From assembly GCF_002233675.1 (NCBI RefSeq), contig NZ_NMUQ01000002.1, positions 744,134 through 808,133 of the forward strand: a stretch of DNA of 64,000 bases, read 5' to 3'. The translations under genes were made by a program, and so were the position numbers. The DNA comes from Paenibacillus herberti. Its GTDB lineage: Bacteria; Bacillota; Bacilli; Paenibacillales; Paenibacillaceae. The notes under the pieces were generated by a model, which was given only the letters and a program-made list of their open reading frames with translations, was not told where the DNA came from and did no database searches. Positions 21,028 through 33,748 of this stretch are shown here, piece after piece (position 1 is the stretch's first letter; every line of letters starts with the position of its first letter).

Positions 21028-23874
21028 ATGAATAGCTCTGAAAAGTTATCCTCCGCCTCCGTAAAGCTGATTCGAGGCGGGTCGTATGTATTCGAGCAAA
21101 ATATCGGTCAAACGAATCCGGAAGCAGCCTATGTGCTTAAAGGTTTTGACTCGGCCTTTTACTTTACCCCCGCCTACATGGCAATGACATTCAGCAGACG
21201 CATCAAAAAAGACAACAAAACCTTTTCACTTCCGGTATCAAACGAGTGGGAAGCCTGGGGTTTGCGTATGCGCTTTGCTGAAGCCCGCCCTGACGTTGCT
21301 CCGGAAGGACTCGATCCGCAAAAAGCCGTGACCCATTATTACCGCGGAAATGATCCCTCCAAGTGGTTCACCGATGTTCCGACTTTCGGGAGAATAAGTT
21401 ATTCGGACATCTACCCCGGCATTGATCTCGTCTTTTATATAAACAACGGGTCTCTGGAATTTGATTTCATCGTGTCCGCCGGAGCTGACGCAGCGAATAT
21501 AGCGCTGGAATTCGAAGGCTCCGATCGCATTGAAGTCGAAGAGGATGGCCATCTACTGGTCGTGACAAACAGGCAGCCTATCCGGCTGAAGCCGCCCTTT
21601 ATTTATCAAGATAATAAGAGCAGAAAAGTTGGCGGCGGTTATGTCAAGCTGAGCAACACCAGAATCGCGATTCAAGTAGAAGAAGAGTATGACCGTTCGG
21701 CTCCGCTTATTATTGATCCTGTCTTGACCTATTCCACTTATCTTGGCGGAAGCGCAACGACGGATGCATTCGGGATTGGCCTGGACGCGAGCGGTAATGC
21801 CTATGTCACCGGGTTGACGACGTCGTTGGATTTTCCAACCCAGATACCTTTCCAGTCCACCTATGCAGGCGGCGCTAATGACGCTTTTGTTACGAAGCTG
21901 GCTCCTTCAGGCAGCACGCTCATTTATTCTACCTATCTGGGCGGCACAGGCGATGATCAGGGGAGAGGCATTGCGGTGGATTTCTCTGGAAACGCCTATG
22001 TCACTGGGTCCACAACCTCCACCGATTTCCCGGTAGCCAATGCCTTTCAGGGTGTCGCCCCTGGTACTACAAATGCATTTGTGACCAAGTTCGACGCCTC
22101 GGGCGGGACGCTGGCTTACTCCACTTACTTGGGCGGCGTCAATCAGGATGCAGGACTCGGAATTGCTGTCGACTCGGCGGGCAGCGCTTATGTAACCGGT
22201 CTAACTACCTCGCCAGATTTTCCTACTCTGAATGCTTATCAACCTACGCCAATTGCGATTGCCAACGCCTTTTTGACCAAATTCAGTCCTGCTGGGAATA
22301 CGCTCGTTTATTCCACCTACTTTGGCGGGAATATTCAGATCAGTGCAGCGGAAGGAGCGGGCGTCGCGGTGGATACCTCTGGCCAAGCGTATTTAACGGG
22401 TTTTACCAGCGGTAATCTGACGCTCGTAAACCCGCTTCAGCCCGTATTCGGCGGAGGCAGCGAAGACGCTTTTATCGCCAAGTTTGATGCTTCCGGGGCG
22501 AATGTCATCTATTCCACCTATCTCGGAGGAAGCAGTCAAGAATTAAGCCAGGGCATTACCGTTGATCTGGCCCAAAATGTCTCGGTTGTCGGCCTAACGT
22601 CATCCACTAATTTCCCAACCTTTAATCCGGTTCAAGCGGCCCTTGGGGGTGGAAATGATTTTTTCGTGACCAAAATCAACGCTTCCGGCACGGGCTTTAT
22701 TTTCTCGACCTACTTGGGAGGCAGCCAGGACGATAACGGCTTCGGAATTACGACCGATACCTTCGGCAATGTGTATGTTACCGGGGACAGCGCTTCACCC
22801 GACTTCCCGCTCGCTAACCCGCTCCAGTCCACTCTTATGGGAACGGCCGATGCCGTAATCATCAAATTCAATCCGACAGGAGCCCTGATCTACTCCACTT
22901 TCCTCGGCGGAAACGGCGGAGACGTCGGTCAAGCGATAGCGGCTTCCCCTTCGGGAAGCGCCTATGTGGCCGGCGGAACAACCTCTACCGACTTCCCCGT
23001 TGTGAACCCTTTTCAAGCTGATCTGCCAGGCTCTCCAAGCGGTTTTGTCTCGCAGTTGGAGGACAACACCTTGGTTGGTCCGACCGGACCGACCGGACCT
23101 AGCCCGACCGGGCCGACAGGCGCGACAGGACCGGCGGGATCTCCCGGTGAGCCCGGGCCGGATGGCATCCAAGGCCCGACCGGCGACACCGGGCCGACAG
23201 GCGCGAACGGTGCGACAGGAGCCGCCGGCATTACCGGCGCTATCGGATCGCAAGGGAGCACCGGCACAATAGGGCTTGCTGGACCGTCCGGTGCCGTCGG
23301 ACTGCCCGGACCGGCCGGTATTCCGGGCGCAACAGGCTTTACGGGCCTCACCGGGCCGAACGGCGCGATAGGACCGGTCGGCGCCGCTGGTGCTCCGGGA
23401 GCCGCAGGAACGGCCGGCACGACAGGATCGCTTGGAGCCAAAGGGCCAGCCGGACCGAAGGGACGTTCCGGAGCTTCCGGACCAAGAGGGCCGCAGGGGG
23501 CTCAAGGACCCGAAGGACCTCCTGGCCGCAACGGCAAAATCATCGAAATCGTGGAAACGATCAAAATCATTAAGCCTTGCAGACGGCATGGAGACCGGCT
23601 TGATTTTGAAGCCATGGAACTGACGCGCAAGCTCGAACGAATGGCCAGGTTGGAGATGAATCTCTGTCATCTCATCCCTTCCATCCGGGACATCGCCAGA
23701 CTCATCAAGCGGCGCAAGTTCAAAAGCGCGATGATGTCCCTTAGCAAGCTGATGAATCACCTGCGGGAGCTTGTGGAGCATGACGAAATCTCCATCATGA
23801 AAGGCAGAAGGATGCTGAAGGTGTCTGCCTTTTTGCTTAACGAGCTTATGAGACTGAACGACGGGGTTAAGTAG
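21028..23874 (+). CDS. Collagen-stalked SBBP beta-propeller protein 4
   Basis: Family member of 948 aa. The ATG at 21028 lies 8 nt after AGGAG (21015-21019), and that ribosome site overlaps the stop codon of gene 3, so the two are cotranscribed and probably translationally coupled. N-terminal domain about 1-231 with the variant [18 protein letters not shown]; seven SBBP repeats about 232-679; Gly-X-Y tract 684-835 beginning [20 protein letters not shown]; linker [16 protein letters not shown]; helical C-terminal domain. It is the closest relative of protein 5, with near-identical collagen start and linker, pointing to a recent tandem duplication. Confidence 0.9.
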   Translation: MNSSEKLSSASVKLIRGGSYVFEQNIGQTNPEAAYVLKGFDSAFYFTPAYMAMTFSRRIKKDNKTFSLPVSNEWEAWGLRMRFAEARPDVAPEGLDPQKAVTHYYRGNDPSKWFTDVPTFGRISYSDIYPGIDLVFYINNGSLEFDFIVSAGADAANIALEFEGSDRIEVEEDGHLLVVTNRQPIRLKPPFIYQDNKSRKVGGGYVKLSNTRIAIQVEEEYDRSAPLIIDPVLTYSTYLGGSATTDAFGIGLDASGNAYVTGLTTSLDFPTQIPFQSTYAGGANDAFVTKLAPSGSTLIYSTYLGGTGDDQGRGIAVDFSGNAYVTGSTTSTDFPVANAFQGVAPGTTNAFVTKFDASGGTLAYSTYLGGVNQDAGLGIAVDSAGSAYVTGLTTSPDFPTLNAYQPTPIAIANAFLTKFSPAGNTLVYSTYFGGNIQISAAEGAGVAVDTSGQAYLTGFTSGNLTLVNPLQPVFGGGSEDAFIAKFDASGANVIYSTYLGGSSQELSQGITVDLAQNVSVVGLTSSTNFPTFNPVQAALGGGNDFFVTKINASGTGFIFSTYLGGSQDDNGFGITTDTFGNVYVTGDSASPDFPLANPLQSTLMGTADAVIIKFNPTGALIYSTFLGGNGGDVGQAIAASPSGSAYVAGGTTSTDFPVVNPFQADLPGSPSGFVSQLEDNTLVGPTGPTGPSPTGPTGATGPAGSPGEPGPDGIQGPTGDTGPTGANGATGAAGITGAIGSQGSTGTIGLAGPSGAVGLPGPAGIPGATGFTGLTGPNGAIGPVGAAGAPGAAGTAGTTGSLGAKGPAGPKGRSGASGPRGPQGAQGPEGPPGRNGKIIEIVETIKIIKPCRRHGDRLDFEAMELTRKLERMARLEMNLCHLIPSIRDIARLIKRRKFKSAMMSLSKLMNHLRELVEHDEISIMKGRRMLKVSAFLLNELMRLNDGVK

Positions 23875-23923
23875 ACTGGAAATCGCTCCATACGGCTAAT
23901 CAGGACGATTGGAAGTGAAGGAA

Positions 23924-26767
23924 ATGAACGCTCAATCCCCCGTTTCATTGCAATTGCTACGAGGGGCTTCGCTTGTATTTGAGCAGAATGTCGGACAGAC
24001 GTATCCGGAAGCCGCCTATATGTTGCGAGACTTTGATTCAACCTTTTATTTCACGCCAAGTTATATGGCGATGACTTTCAGCAGGCGCATAGGCCCGCAG
24101 AACAAGGACACGTCTCTGCAAGATCCGCTGCCGAAAGCATCGGGCAAACGCGAGTCCTGGGGGCTGCGCATGCATTTTGCAGGAGCGCGGCCGGACGTCC
24201 GGCCAGAGGGCTCCGATCACCAGGCAGCAGTGACGCACTATTACCGCGGAAACGATCCTTCCAAATGGATTACCGATGTGCCTACTTTTGGCAAAGTCAT
24301 CTATACCGGACTTTATCCCGGAATTGATCTGGTCTTCTATAAGAAGGAAGGACTCCTGGAATTTGATTTCATTGTGTCTCCCGGAGCAGATGCAACAACT
24401 ATTGTGTTAGAGTTCGAGGGCGCCGACCGCATTGAACTGGAAGAGGACGGCCATCTGCTTGCCGTTACTAACGGGTCTCCCGTGCGGCTGCAGCTTCCCT
24501 TTATTTATCAGGACAGCGAGAAAGAGAGAAAAAAGGTCCGCGGCGGTTATATGAAGCTCAGCGATACTCGGATTGCCATTGAAGTTCAAGAAGAGTACGA
24601 TCGCTCATCCCCGCTTATTATCGATCCCGTATTGGCTTATTCGACTTACCTTGGCGGAAACGGCCAGTCATCCGCAGCGGGAATTGCCCTGGATGCAAGC
24701 GGGAATGCCTTTATTACCGGCCGTACAACCTCGACCAATTTTCCAACCCAAATGCCCTTTCAGCCCAGCCGTTCGGGCATAGAAGACGCATTTGTCACCA
24801 AGCTGAACGCCTCAGGCAACGCGCTCATCTATTCCACTTATCTGGGCGGCAGCGGCGATGATCAGGGGCTTGCTATCGCAGTGGATCTGTCAGGCAGTGC
24901 CTACGTCACCGGCCTCACCGCATCGGCCAACTTTCCAACGGTTAATCCTTTTCAGAGCATACCCCCCAACAACGATGCGACCGTATTCGTGTCCAAGTTC
25001 AATGCTTCCGGCGGGACACTGGTCTATTCCACCTACCTCGGCGGCTCCGTAACAGAGGAAGGAACCGCAATTGCCGTGGATACGGCTGGAAGCGCCTATG
25101 TGACAGGTCAGACTTTCTCAAAAAACTTCCCCGTGCAGAATGCGTTTCAGCCCGCTCCTTCCGTTCAAGTCACCGCTTTTCTGACCAAGTTCAGTCCTGC
25201 AGGGAACACGCTCGTCTACTCGACCTATTTCGGCGGCGCCTCCAACACCACCGCAGGGCTCGGAGTCGCGGTAGACACGATGTTTCAAGCCTATCTAACG
25301 GGAGACACCACCGGCGGTCTACCGCTGCAAGCTCCTCTTCAGCCTGCTTTTGGTGGGGGAAACATCGATGCTTTCATCACAAAATTCGATACGTCAGGGC
25401 AGAATTTGATCTACTCCACTTACTTGGGAGGCAGTGGTGATGATGCAGGAACGGGTATTACGGTTGATCTGGCGCAAAACGTGTCGATTACTGGCCAAAC
25501 GCAATCGACTAATTTTCCGACCTTTAATCCAGTTCAAGCGGCAAATGGCGGTGGCCAGGATCTGTTCATAACCAAAATCAACGCATCCGGCACAAGTTTC
25601 ATCTTCTCCACCTATCTGGGCGGATCACAGAATGATACTGGCTTCGGAGTCGCTACCGACAACTTCGGCAACGTTTATGTCGCCGGACAAAGCCTTTCGC
25701 TCGATTTCCCACTGGCCGATCCGCTCCAAGTTCAAGCGGGGAACAATGCCGCTGTTGTCATCAAGTTTAATCCCACCGGCGGACTGATCTATTCCACCTA
25801 TCTCGGCGGCAACGGCGTCGATATAGGGCAAGCAATAGCGGCGTCTCCCTCTGGAAGCGCCTATGTAGCGGGTGCGACAAGCTCGACCGACTTCCCTGTC
25901 GTAAATCCTTTCCAAGCGACTTTGCCAGGTGCTTCAAGCGGCTTCGTCTCGCAGCTCGCGGACACAACTTTGGTCGGGCCGACCGGGCCGACAGGCCCTA
26001 GCCCTACTGGACCGACGGGAGCGACTGGACCGGCGGGAAGCCCCGGCGAACCCGGACCGGATGGGGTCCAAGGGCCGACCGGCGACACCGGGCCGACGGG
26101 AACGACCGGTGCGACAGGAGCCGCCGGCATAACCGGTGCTAGCGGACCGCAAGGGAACCCCGGGACTACAGGGGCAACCGGTCCGGCCGGTGACATCGGC
26201 TTGCCCGGAGCAGCCGGTACTCCGGGCACGGCAGGCGTTACGGGCGACACCGGGCCGATCGGCGCGATGGGACCCGTCGGCGCGGCTGGCGCTCCGGGCA
26301 CAGCAGGAGCGGCCGGCACGACGGGATCACCCGGAGCCGGAGGACCGGCCGGACCGACGGGGCGGGGCGGAGCTCCGGGGCCAAGAGGGCCCCGAGGGTC
26401 TAAAGGACCCGAAGGGCCTCCAGGTCGCAATGGCAAAATCATCGAAATTGTGGAAACGATCAAAATCATCAAGCCATGCCGCCGCAAGCACGGCTGCCGG
26501 CCGGAGCTGGAAGCCCTGAAGCTCGCCCGCAAGCTGGAATGCGCTTTGGCGGAAAATCCGCATCTTTGTTTCCTAGCTCCTTCAGTCCGCAAGATCGCTC
26601 GATTTATCAAACGTCAAAACAGTAAAGAAGCCATTATGAGCCTTTGTAGGCTGATCGATTATTTGAAAAGGCTCGTTGATGAGGGCGAAGTCTCCTCTCG
26701 TAAAGCCAAGCGCTTTTTGAATCTGGCAGCTAAACTGTTGAATGAATTGATGCGTTTGCAGGCTTAA
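23924..26767 (+). CDS. Collagen-stalked SBBP beta-propeller protein 5
   Basis: Family member of 947 aa, third gene of the 3-4-5 operon, 49 nt after gene 4. The ATG at 23924 has only a weak ribosome site (GGAAG at 23911-23915, 8 nt away); an upstream in-frame TTG at 23909 is less likely. N-terminal domain about 1-234 ([18 protein letters not shown]); seven SBBP repeats about 235-680; Gly-X-Y tract 685-836; linker [17 protein letters not shown]; helical C-terminal domain. It shares long stretches with protein 4. No secretion signal is seen. Confidence 0.9.
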   Translation: MNAQSPVSLQLLRGASLVFEQNVGQTYPEAAYMLRDFDSTFYFTPSYMAMTFSRRIGPQNKDTSLQDPLPKASGKRESWGLRMHFAGARPDVRPEGSDHQAAVTHYYRGNDPSKWITDVPTFGKVIYTGLYPGIDLVFYKKEGLLEFDFIVSPGADATTIVLEFEGADRIELEEDGHLLAVTNGSPVRLQLPFIYQDSEKERKKVRGGYMKLSDTRIAIEVQEEYDRSSPLIIDPVLAYSTYLGGNGQSSAAGIALDASGNAFITGRTTSTNFPTQMPFQPSRSGIEDAFVTKLNASGNALIYSTYLGGSGDDQGLAIAVDLSGSAYVTGLTASANFPTVNPFQSIPPNNDATVFVSKFNASGGTLVYSTYLGGSVTEEGTAIAVDTAGSAYVTGQTFSKNFPVQNAFQPAPSVQVTAFLTKFSPAGNTLVYSTYFGGASNTTAGLGVAVDTMFQAYLTGDTTGGLPLQAPLQPAFGGGNIDAFITKFDTSGQNLIYSTYLGGSGDDAGTGITVDLAQNVSITGQTQSTNFPTFNPVQAANGGGQDLFITKINASGTSFIFSTYLGGSQNDTGFGVATDNFGNVYVAGQSLSLDFPLADPLQVQAGNNAAVVIKFNPTGGLIYSTYLGGNGVDIGQAIAASPSGSAYVAGATSSTDFPVVNPFQATLPGASSGFVSQLADTTLVGPTGPTGPSPTGPTGATGPAGSPGEPGPDGVQGPTGDTGPTGTTGATGAAGITGASGPQGNPGTTGATGPAGDIGLPGAAGTPGTAGVTGDTGPIGAMGPVGAAGAPGTAGAAGTTGSPGAGGPAGPTGRGGAPGPRGPRGSKGPEGPPGRNGKIIEIVETIKIIKPCRRKHGCRPELEALKLARKLECALAENPHLCFLAPSVRKIARFIKRQNSKEAIMSLCRLIDYLKRLVDEGEVSSRKAKRFLNLAAKLLNELMRLQA

Positions 26768-26837
26768 CCACCTTTTAATCCCTGAACACCTGGAGAGAAT
26801 CGCCTCGTTCAGCCTATTTTGTCCCCGTCTTGACAGA

Positions 26838-26873
26838 TGCCCTTACCAGCTTTGGCACGAAGAATATACAGTA
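26838..26873 (+). promoter_or_regulatory. Shared cluster promoter, copy in front of gene 6
   Basis: TGCCCTTACCAG (26838-26849) is followed 28 nt later by ATACAGTA (26866-26873), with an AGGAGGCACAGCT leader downstream. Confidence 0.6.
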
Positions 26874-26900
26874 CGAAGTCTATATTTAGGAGGCACAGCT

Positions 26901-29819
26901 ATGACCGAGCCATTCATGCAGCCCTCCGCCCGAATACGGCAGTTGCGCGGCGCTCATCCTGTGTTTGAGCAGAATGCAGGACAGTTGGATTCACAAGTCG
27001 CTTTCCTTCTAAGGGGTGCTAACTCCGCCTATTATTTTACCCCTTCGCATATCGCCCTTCTATTCTCCAAACTGGTGGAAGACAGCGAGGATAGTCCCTC
27101 TCGTTCGGTGAAGCCTGCCAGCAAACAGAAACAGTACGAGGCATGGAGCCTCCGCATGAACTTTGTGGATGCCGAGCCGAATCCGTCCATTGACGGGCTG
27201 GTGCCTTTAGAGAACAAAAACAACTACTTCAAAGGGTCCGATCCTTCTAAATGGCATACGAACGTCCCCACCTTCGGCCAAGTTAAATATACCGGCCTAT
27301 ACCCCGGGATCGACATGCTGTTTTATGAGAATGAAGGGCAGCTTGAGTTCGACTTCATCGTGGCGCCAGGAGCCGATCCCGGGCTGATTCAGCTGCAGCT
27401 CGAAGGCTGTGATGAAGTACGGATTGACGAAGCAGGGAATCTCCTTGTCGCGGCTGACGATCATTCTATGACGCTTAAGCTTCCCTTTATTTATCAGGAG
27501 CTTAATGGAAAGAAAAAGAAAATAGACGGCGGATATACCATCCTGCCCGATAACCGTGTCGCATTCGAGCTAAAAGGAAGCTACGATCCCGCACTCGTTC
27601 TCGTCATCGATCCGACACTGACCTACTCCACTTACTTGGGCGGTACATCCAGCACGATTGCCTATGGCATCACCGTAGATTCCAGCGGCAGCGCTTATGT
27701 AGTTGGAACGACGCTGGCCGCGGACTTTCCTACGACGGTAGGAGTGTTTCAAACCAGCCTTATCGGAACTTCCGATGCATTTGTCACCAAATTCAGTGCA
27801 GCCGGAAATACGCTTGTTTACTCCACTTATTTGGGCGGGACCGGCGTTAATGATGGCCGCGCCATCTCGATCGATCTTTCCGGTAACGCCTATGTGACCG
27901 GTTTTACCGACGCCACGGATTTCCCTACTTTTAATGCTTTCATAAACACCGCTCCAGGCGGACAAAGCGGATTTGTAACCAAGTTCAATTCCACTGGCAG
28001 CTCGCTCCTGTACTCCGGTTATCTGGGAGGCAGCGGAACCGACTCTTGCCTTGGCATTGATGTCAACTCAGCCGGCAACGCCTTTATTACAGGGACTACG
28101 GATTCGACAGACTTCCCGACGACCGCAGGCGTTTTTCAACCGACCTTCCCTGCAACCGCTCCGGGCGCTACATCCGCCTTTCTTACTCAGCTAAGCACGG
28201 TAGGCAGTACAGCTGTTTACTCCACCTACTTCGGTGGACTTAACGGCAATACGGGAACCGGAGTTGCGGTAGACAATGTGGGGCAAGCATACTTGAGCGG
28301 GCAAACCGCGACCGGACTTCCGATTGTAAATGGACTCTTCCCTATCTACGGAGGGGGAGCTACCGATGCCTATGCCGCTAAGTTCAATACTGCTGCAACT
28401 GCGCTTGTATTCAGCACTTATCTAGGCGGTAGCAACGACGATGTCGGTAATGGAATAGCAGTGGATCTGGCGCAAAATGTTTATGTTACGGGCTCCACTC
28501 AATCGGTGGACTTTCCGACCTTTAATGCCGTCCAGCCGACATTTGGCGGCTCCGAAGACGCCTTTGTCGTTAAAATTAATGGAGACGGCAGCAGTCTCGT
28601 CTATTCAACCTACCTGGGCGGCAGTGCCAACGATCTGGGGAACGGAATCGCAACCGACCCCTTTGAAAATGTATATGTCACCGGAACGACGGGTTCAACG
28701 AATTTTCCGCTGGTCAATCCGATTCAGCCTACCATTGCACTTGGGGCCATTAATGCATTCATTTCCAAGCTCAACCCGACCGGGTCGTTTATTTACTCCA
28801 CCTATTTGGGCGGCACTGGGCCCGATATCGGCCAGGCAATTGCAGCCGACTCCTCTGGCAGCGCCTATATCGCCGGTCAAACCTTCTCAACGAATTTCCC
28901 CACCGTCAATCCTTTTCAAGCCACCTCAAATGGACTTCCAAACGCATTCGTCGCCAAAATTCTGGATGACATTCAACTCGGGCCGACGGGGCCGACAGGA
29001 CCTACCGGGCCGACAGGACCGACGGGGCCGGCTGGACCAACCGGAACGACGGGGGACACTGGAGCTACGGGGCCGACAGGACCATCGGGACCAACGGGGC
29101 CAACAGGGTTCACGGGGCCGACGGGACCTGAAGGGCCAACGGGAGCAGCCGGTCCTTCAGGGGTACCGGGCGCAACCGGTCCTTCAGGGCCGACTGGCGC
29201 TACGGGTCCTTCCGGACCGAATGGAGCAATAGGACCAGCGGGTGCTGCCGGCGCTGCCGGAACGACGGGAACGACGGGGATTACAGGACCGGCAGGCGCG
29301 AATGGAGCGACGGGACCGAACGGCGCGATTGGTGCGGCAGGGCCGGCCGGACCGCGCGGTGCCAACGGTTCAAACGGGCCGAATGGGCCCCGCGGGCTTC
29401 GGGGGCCGGAGGGAGAGGAAGGTCCTCAGGGGAAAAACGGAAAGATTATTAAAATCATCAAAATCATCGAAATTATTAAGCCGTGCAACTGCTGCGTTCC
29501 TTGTCCAGAAGCGTTGAAGCTCGCCGCCGAGCTCAAAAAGCTGGTGATATTCGATCCATGTCTTGAGCCTCTGCTGCTCACGGTAAACAAGCTCATTCAT
29601 CAAATCAAGCGCTGCCGGTACAAAAGCGCCGAAATCATTCTATGCAAGTTGGACCGCCAAATTGTACGCCTGTTGCGGGAAGGCCTCTTAACTCGACGCA
29701 AAGCCAGGGCGCTGCAGAAGATTTCAGCACATCTGAAGAGAGTACTGATCAAGCTGCAGAATAAATCCACAAAGCCTTGCCGCCAATGCGGCTCATGCAA
29801 GCAAAAAAGAGATTATTAA
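26901..29819 (+). CDS. Collagen-stalked SBBP beta-propeller protein 6
   Basis: Largest family member, 972 aa. The start at 26901 directly follows AGGAGGCACAGCT. N-terminal domain about 1-236 ([18 protein letters not shown]); seven SBBP repeats about 237-688 (blade 3 begins [12 protein letters not shown]; blade 4 [12 protein letters not shown]); Gly-X-Y tract 694-846, an uninterrupted run of 51 triplets starting with six GPT units; linker [18 protein letters not shown]; helical C-terminal domain ending in a Cys-rich tail ([11 protein letters not shown]) similar to that of protein 9. No secretion signal is seen. Confidence 0.9.
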   Translation: MTEPFMQPSARIRQLRGAHPVFEQNAGQLDSQVAFLLRGANSAYYFTPSHIALLFSKLVEDSEDSPSRSVKPASKQKQYEAWSLRMNFVDAEPNPSIDGLVPLENKNNYFKGSDPSKWHTNVPTFGQVKYTGLYPGIDMLFYENEGQLEFDFIVAPGADPGLIQLQLEGCDEVRIDEAGNLLVAADDHSMTLKLPFIYQELNGKKKKIDGGYTILPDNRVAFELKGSYDPALVLVIDPTLTYSTYLGGTSSTIAYGITVDSSGSAYVVGTTLAADFPTTVGVFQTSLIGTSDAFVTKFSAAGNTLVYSTYLGGTGVNDGRAISIDLSGNAYVTGFTDATDFPTFNAFINTAPGGQSGFVTKFNSTGSSLLYSGYLGGSGTDSCLGIDVNSAGNAFITGTTDSTDFPTTAGVFQPTFPATAPGATSAFLTQLSTVGSTAVYSTYFGGLNGNTGTGVAVDNVGQAYLSGQTATGLPIVNGLFPIYGGGATDAYAAKFNTAATALVFSTYLGGSNDDVGNGIAVDLAQNVYVTGSTQSVDFPTFNAVQPTFGGSEDAFVVKINGDGSSLVYSTYLGGSANDLGNGIATDPFENVYVTGTTGSTNFPLVNPIQPTIALGAINAFISKLNPTGSFIYSTYLGGTGPDIGQAIAADSSGSAYIAGQTFSTNFPTVNPFQATSNGLPNAFVAKILDDIQLGPTGPTGPTGPTGPTGPAGPTGTTGDTGATGPTGPSGPTGPTGFTGPTGPEGPTGAAGPSGVPGATGPSGPTGATGPSGPNGAIGPAGAAGAAGTTGTTGITGPAGANGATGPNGAIGAAGPAGPRGANGSNGPNGPRGLRGPEGEEGPQGKNGKIIKIIKIIEIIKPCNCCVPCPEALKLAAELKKLVIFDPCLEPLLLTVNKLIHQIKRCRYKSAEIILCKLDRQIVRLLREGLLTRRKARALQKISAHLKRVLIKLQNKSTKPCRQCGSCKQKRDY

Positions 29820-29838
29820 CCTGTTCTACAGAAAACCC

Positions 29839-29862
29839 GAACCGGTCCGCAAGGACCGGTTC
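29839..29862. terminator. Terminator hairpin between convergent gene 6 and the small-protein pair
   Basis: GAACCGGTCC (29839-29848) and GGACCGGTTC (29853-29862) form a perfect 10-bp stem with a GCAA tetraloop, flanked by AGAA and TTCT that extend the pairing. Probably bidirectional. Confidence 0.8.
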
Positions 29863-29893
29863 TTCTGCATTCAACCTAAGTTACAGGCTCTAA

Positions 29894-30187
29894 CTAAAAG
29901 GCTGGACTGACTTGTACGGTTAAATGAGGCTTGCTATACAGGCTGACGCCCCCCGTACCAACCGTGACGACTCCGCCTTTTCTGAAAAAGACCCGTAACA
30001 TCCTCCCATTAGTTTGCGTAATCTCGACCGAGGCTCTATCACGAGCGGCTATATAACTGACAAAGCCCGCAGGGCCGGCAACTGTTTTCCAGTTATTATC
30101 GAATTGGCCCTTTACAATCCGATTGGACCACGTTTGTGCTACAATCTCACTTGTGCCTTGACGAACAGATGCTTTTTTTTTAGCCAT
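29894..30187 (-). CDS. Small unknown protein, paralogue of its neighbour (97 aa)
   Basis: I do not recognise a named family. The protein is about 97 aa with a short basic N-terminus and then a beta-rich body containing AQTWSNRIVKGQFDNNW, a central VSYIAARDRASVEIT, FFRKGGVVTVG and a C-terminal VSLYSKPHLTVQV. It aligns over its whole length with the next protein (AQTWS, GQFD, RASV versus NASV, FF-KGG, YSKPH). The start ATG at 30187 is chosen because its leader (AAGGA...TGAA ATG) aligns with that of the paralogue; two more ATG/GTG codons lie just upstream inside the ribosome site. There is no signal peptide or membrane span. Located inside the collagen-propeller array on the opposite strand; a structural spore-surface role is possible but unproven. 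Confidence 0.75.
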   Translation of the reverse strand: MAKKKASVRQGTSEIVAQTWSNRIVKGQFDNNWKTVAGPAGFVSYIAARDRASVEITQTNGRMLRVFFRKGGVVTVGTGGVSLYSKPHLTVQVSPAF

Positions 30188-30233
30188 TTCATTCACCATT
30201 CCTTATTGTCTAGTAACGATTCTGCCAGCCATT

Positions 30234-30503
30234 CTAGCCGAGAGCGACCGTCCGATGCGGCTTGCTATAGATGCTGATTCCTTTGACCCCCAGCAGTACG
30301 GTCCCGCCTTTGTTGAAAAAAGTCCGTTTCCTTTGACCATTGCCCAATGTAACCACGACAGAGGCATTATTGCGGTTCGCGACCACCCGCAAAAATCTTG
30401 AATACTGGCCGGTAAACGTCCAGCCACTGTCAAACTGTCCCCATTCCACCTCGGTTGACCATGTCTGCGCCTGCTTGCTGCCTATGCTTGCCTGTTTGCC
30501 CAT
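30234..30503 (-). CDS. Small unknown protein, paralogue of its neighbour (89 aa)
   Basis: Upstream partner of the 97-aa protein, separated by 46 nt and sharing its layout: AQTWSTEVEWGQFDSGW, FLRVVANRNNASVVVT, FFNKGGTVLLGVKG and ISIYSKPHRTVAL. The pair presumably arose by tandem duplication and is cotranscribed. The start at 30503 has AAGGAGTGGGAGTG upstream. The alternating hydrophobic pattern suggests a small beta-sandwich or beta-barrel. There are no catalytic motifs and no secretion signal. Not recognised as any known family. Confidence 0.75.
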   Translation of the reverse strand: MGKQASIGSKQAQTWSTEVEWGQFDSGWTFTGQYSRFLRVVANRNNASVVVTLGNGQRKRTFFNKGGTVLLGVKGISIYSKPHRTVALG

Positions 30504-30776
30504 TTCACTCCCACTCCTTGCTGACGGCTGTGAATCTAACTGGTTAACAAACGAATAATCTGGTGTGGCTTGCCGTCTTCTTCAATTTTTATCAAAATCT
30601 CCATCCTTTGTGCTAGTTTTCCTACTCTATATTTCTATGCAGCGATGGAAGAATGCGTAATGGCTAGTAGTCTATTAATATGAAGTGTTTGCAATCTCTT
30701 ATTGCCCCTTGTGGCGCAGAGACTGCTCGAATTTATTTCACCTTGTCAACGCCCTTTTTATAACCATGCTGACATA
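30504..30776. other. Intergenic stretch upstream of gene 7, with a possible 22-codon ORF
   Basis: The region must contain the promoter of the small-protein pair (minus strand) and lies before the cluster promoter of gene 7. On the minus strand 30604-30536 reads as a 22-residue peptide (MEILIKIEEDGKPHQIIRL...) with AAAGG directly before the ATG, or a shorter TTG-started version. Its GKPH resembles the SKPH near the end of the two small proteins, so it could be a gene remnant. Weak evidence. Confidence 0.3.
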
Positions 30777-30812
30777 TACCCGTACTCCCCGTCCCCCATT
30801 GAATATACAGTA
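30777..30812 (+). promoter_or_regulatory. Shared cluster promoter, copy in front of gene 7
   Basis: TACCCGTACTCC (30777-30788) is followed by ATACAGTA (30805-30812) 28 nt later, then TCAAATCA and an AGGAGGCGCATTA leader. Confidence 0.6.
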
Positions 30813-30839
30813 TCAAATCATAATCTAGGAGGCGCATTA

Positions 30840-33713
30840 ATGAGCGGACCATCAGCCCAATTGCGACAGTTACATGGGAACCTTCCTGTTTTTGAGATTA
30901 ATAAGGGACAGTCAGATTCACAAGTAGCTTACCTTTTGAGAGGTCATGATTCGACCTTTTATTTTACTTCTTCCCACATCGCGATGATGTTCGGCAAGCT
31001 GCTGGACCATCATGAATCAACTCACATAGAACAATCGTCTCGAAAACCCGCGCAAAAGCGCTGGGAAACCTGGGGCCTTCGCATGCACTTCGTTGGAGCG
31101 GATAAAAAACCCGATATTACCGGCTTAGATCAACTGCGAGGCACAAAAAATTACTACCACGGTAAAGATCCTCTCCAGTGGTATACCAATATACCGACCT
31201 TCGGTAAAGTGAGCTATACGGGACTTTATCCCGGCATCGACATGCTGTTTTATGGAAACGAACACCAGCTGGAGTTTGATTTCATCGTTGCCCCCAAAGC
31301 GAACCTTCAAAATATTCTACTGGAGTTCGAAGGAGCCGATGAGGTTCGGATTGACGAGGAAGGAAACCTTCTCGTTATAACGAACGGACATCCCCTTTTA
31401 TTGCGCTTGCCCTTGATCTATCAGGAAAGCGAAGCCGGCAAGAAGAGAATTGACGGCGGATACGTGCTGAGGGATGACAATAGAGTGGCCTTCGAACTTA
31501 ACGAGGAGTATGACATCTATTCCAAGCTCATCATTGATCCTGTATTGACCTACTCCACTTATCTTAACGGCACCGATGGCGCATTTGGGAATGGAATCAC
31601 CGTTGATTCCCTTGGAAGCGCCTATGTTACGGGCGGCACATTTTCATCTGATTTCCCGACACAGGGACCGATCCAACCTACCTTCGGAGGCTTTGCGGAT
31701 GCCTTTCTCACCAAGTTCACCCCATCTGGAACTGCACTCATCTACTCCACTTATCTGGGGGGAAGCAATTTCGACCAAGGCCAGTCTGTTGCTGTTGATG
31801 CTGCAGGCAACGCCTATGTAGCCGGCTTCACACAATCGACGGATTTCCCAACTGCTAACGCCTTTCAGTCTGTCGCTCCACCTGGTATGAATGCCTTCGT
31901 GGCAAAGATTAATCCTACTGGCGCTGCATTCCTCTATTCCACTTATCTGGGAGGCAACGGTGACGATATTGCAGCTGGAATCACTGCAGACCCAGGGGGC
32001 AATGCCTATATTACGGGAACGACGTCTTCCACCGATTTCCCTTTGGCAAATCCGCTCCAAGCCACCTTGCCAAGTCCCAGTTCCTCTTTCGTCACAAAAC
32101 TGAACACGGCAGGAAATGCGCTCATCTACTCCACCTATTTTGGCGGGCCCAACGGTACTCAGGCCACTGGAATTGCCATAGATACCTCTACTAATGCCTA
32201 CATTGTGGGTTCAACAACGATTGGTCTCCCAACGTCCAATGCTCTTCAGCCCATTTTTGGAGGCGGACTCTTTGATGCCTTTATAACAAAATTCAATACA
32301 GCGGGAACCGCTCTTGTTTACTCCACATACCTGGGCGGCAGCAATGAAGAGAATGGTCTTGGGATTGCAGTAGACCTGTCCGGCAATGCGTATATAACCG
32401 GCAACACAATATCCACGGATTTTCCAACCTCCAACGCTGTTCAAGCAACTCTTAGCGGTAACTTAGATTCATTCGCCACTAAAATAAATGCAGCAGGCAA
32501 CGGCTTCATCTATTCCACTTATTTAGGCGGGATGCAAAACGATACAGGCAATGGCATTTCGGTTGATTCATCCGGGAACGCATATGTAACGGGGCAGACA
32601 CTTTCAGCTGATTTCCCTCTAGCAAATCCGATCCAGGCTTCGCTCGCTGGGGACAACGATGTGTTTGTTACCCTGTTCAGTCCGGTCGGGGCTTTTATTT
32701 ATTCCACCTACCTGGGAGGGACGGAGGATGATATCGGTCAATCCATTGCGGCAGACTCTAAGGGCGGCGCGTACATCACGGGAACCACTTCATCTCCTGA
32801 CTTCCCGATAGTCAACCCGTTCCAATCGACATCGGCGATCTTTCCTAGTGCCTTTGTTTCCAAAATTACCGAGCTTATTGTGCCAGGCTCCACGGGGCCA
32901 ACCGGACCAACGGGGCCGACGGGGTCGACCGGAAACACGGGGCCAACTGGAGCGACAGGCGCGTCTGGGCCCGCAGGACCAACAGGCGCTACTGGCGTTA
33001 CAGGAGCTACAGGAATCCAAGGCCCGGCAGGAACGACAGGGGCGACAGGTGTAACAGGGGCAATCGGAGCGACCGGAATTACGGGAGCGACCGGACCGAC
33101 CGGAGCTCAGGGGCTGACAGGGCCTATCGGAGTAGTCGGGGCTACCGGTGTAAACGGAATGACGGGAGCGACGGGGGGGGCTGGAGGGCCTGGCCCATCG
33201 GGGCCAAACGGAACAACGGGGGCCTCGGGCCCAGCCGGGGCGACTGGGACGGCTGGATCCGCCGGGCAAGCAGGATTACCCGGGCCACGAGGGCCAATGG
33301 GGACTAGAGGTGCGATTGGGCCGGAAGGCAACCGGGGGCCAGATGGCAAAACGATTCATCGGATTAAGGTAATTCGCATCGTAAAGGTTTTGAAGCCATG
33401 CAAGCCAGAGAAAGGATGTACTCCCTCTGCCCATGCTCTAGCTCTTAAGCTCGCTAGTGACATTAAAAAACAAGTGTCTCATGATATATGCTTCGATCTT
33501 ATCCTTATTACAATCCGCAAGCTTATCCAACAAATCAAGCAGTGCAAGTACAAAAGCGCCTCCATCACTCTTTGCAAATTCGATGAACAATTCATCGAGC
33601 TGACGAGCATCGGAGAAATCTCAACTCATAAAGCCAAAAAGATTCTGAAGCTTCGCAATTGCTTGCTCGAGCAACTTTGCAGGCTGCAAGTCAAATCCAA
33701 AAAGAGCCGCTAA
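30840..33713 (+). CDS. Collagen-stalked SBBP beta-propeller protein 7
   Basis: Family member of 957 aa. The ATG at 30840 follows AGGAGGCGCATTA; the reading frame stays open upstream across the promoter, but those codons are not conserved. N-terminal domain about 1-235 ([18 protein letters not shown], in which Lys replaces the usual Ala); seven SBBP repeats about 236-677; uninterrupted Gly-X-Y tract 683-835 (51 triplets); linker [18 protein letters not shown]; helical C-terminal domain. Its linker resembles that of protein 2. Beta-helix genes B and C follow after 35 and 78 nt and may be cotranscribed. Confidence 0.9.
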   Translation: MSGPSAQLRQLHGNLPVFEINKGQSDSQVAYLLRGHDSTFYFTSSHIAMMFGKLLDHHESTHIEQSSRKPAQKRWETWGLRMHFVGADKKPDITGLDQLRGTKNYYHGKDPLQWYTNIPTFGKVSYTGLYPGIDMLFYGNEHQLEFDFIVAPKANLQNILLEFEGADEVRIDEEGNLLVITNGHPLLLRLPLIYQESEAGKKRIDGGYVLRDDNRVAFELNEEYDIYSKLIIDPVLTYSTYLNGTDGAFGNGITVDSLGSAYVTGGTFSSDFPTQGPIQPTFGGFADAFLTKFTPSGTALIYSTYLGGSNFDQGQSVAVDAAGNAYVAGFTQSTDFPTANAFQSVAPPGMNAFVAKINPTGAAFLYSTYLGGNGDDIAAGITADPGGNAYITGTTSSTDFPLANPLQATLPSPSSSFVTKLNTAGNALIYSTYFGGPNGTQATGIAIDTSTNAYIVGSTTIGLPTSNALQPIFGGGLFDAFITKFNTAGTALVYSTYLGGSNEENGLGIAVDLSGNAYITGNTISTDFPTSNAVQATLSGNLDSFATKINAAGNGFIYSTYLGGMQNDTGNGISVDSSGNAYVTGQTLSADFPLANPIQASLAGDNDVFVTLFSPVGAFIYSTYLGGTEDDIGQSIAADSKGGAYITGTTSSPDFPIVNPFQSTSAIFPSAFVSKITELIVPGSTGPTGPTGPTGSTGNTGPTGATGASGPAGPTGATGVTGATGIQGPAGTTGATGVTGAIGATGITGATGPTGAQGLTGPIGVVGATGVNGMTGATGGAGGPGPSGPNGTTGASGPAGATGTAGSAGQAGLPGPRGPMGTRGAIGPEGNRGPDGKTIHRIKVIRIVKVLKPCKPEKGCTPSAHALALKLASDIKKQVSHDICFDLILITIRKLIQQIKQCKYKSASITLCKFDEQFIELTSIGEISTHKAKKILKLRNCLLEQLCRLQVKSKKSR

Positions 33714-33748
33714 AAAAAGATCCCATCCATATAAAGGGGATATGAACC

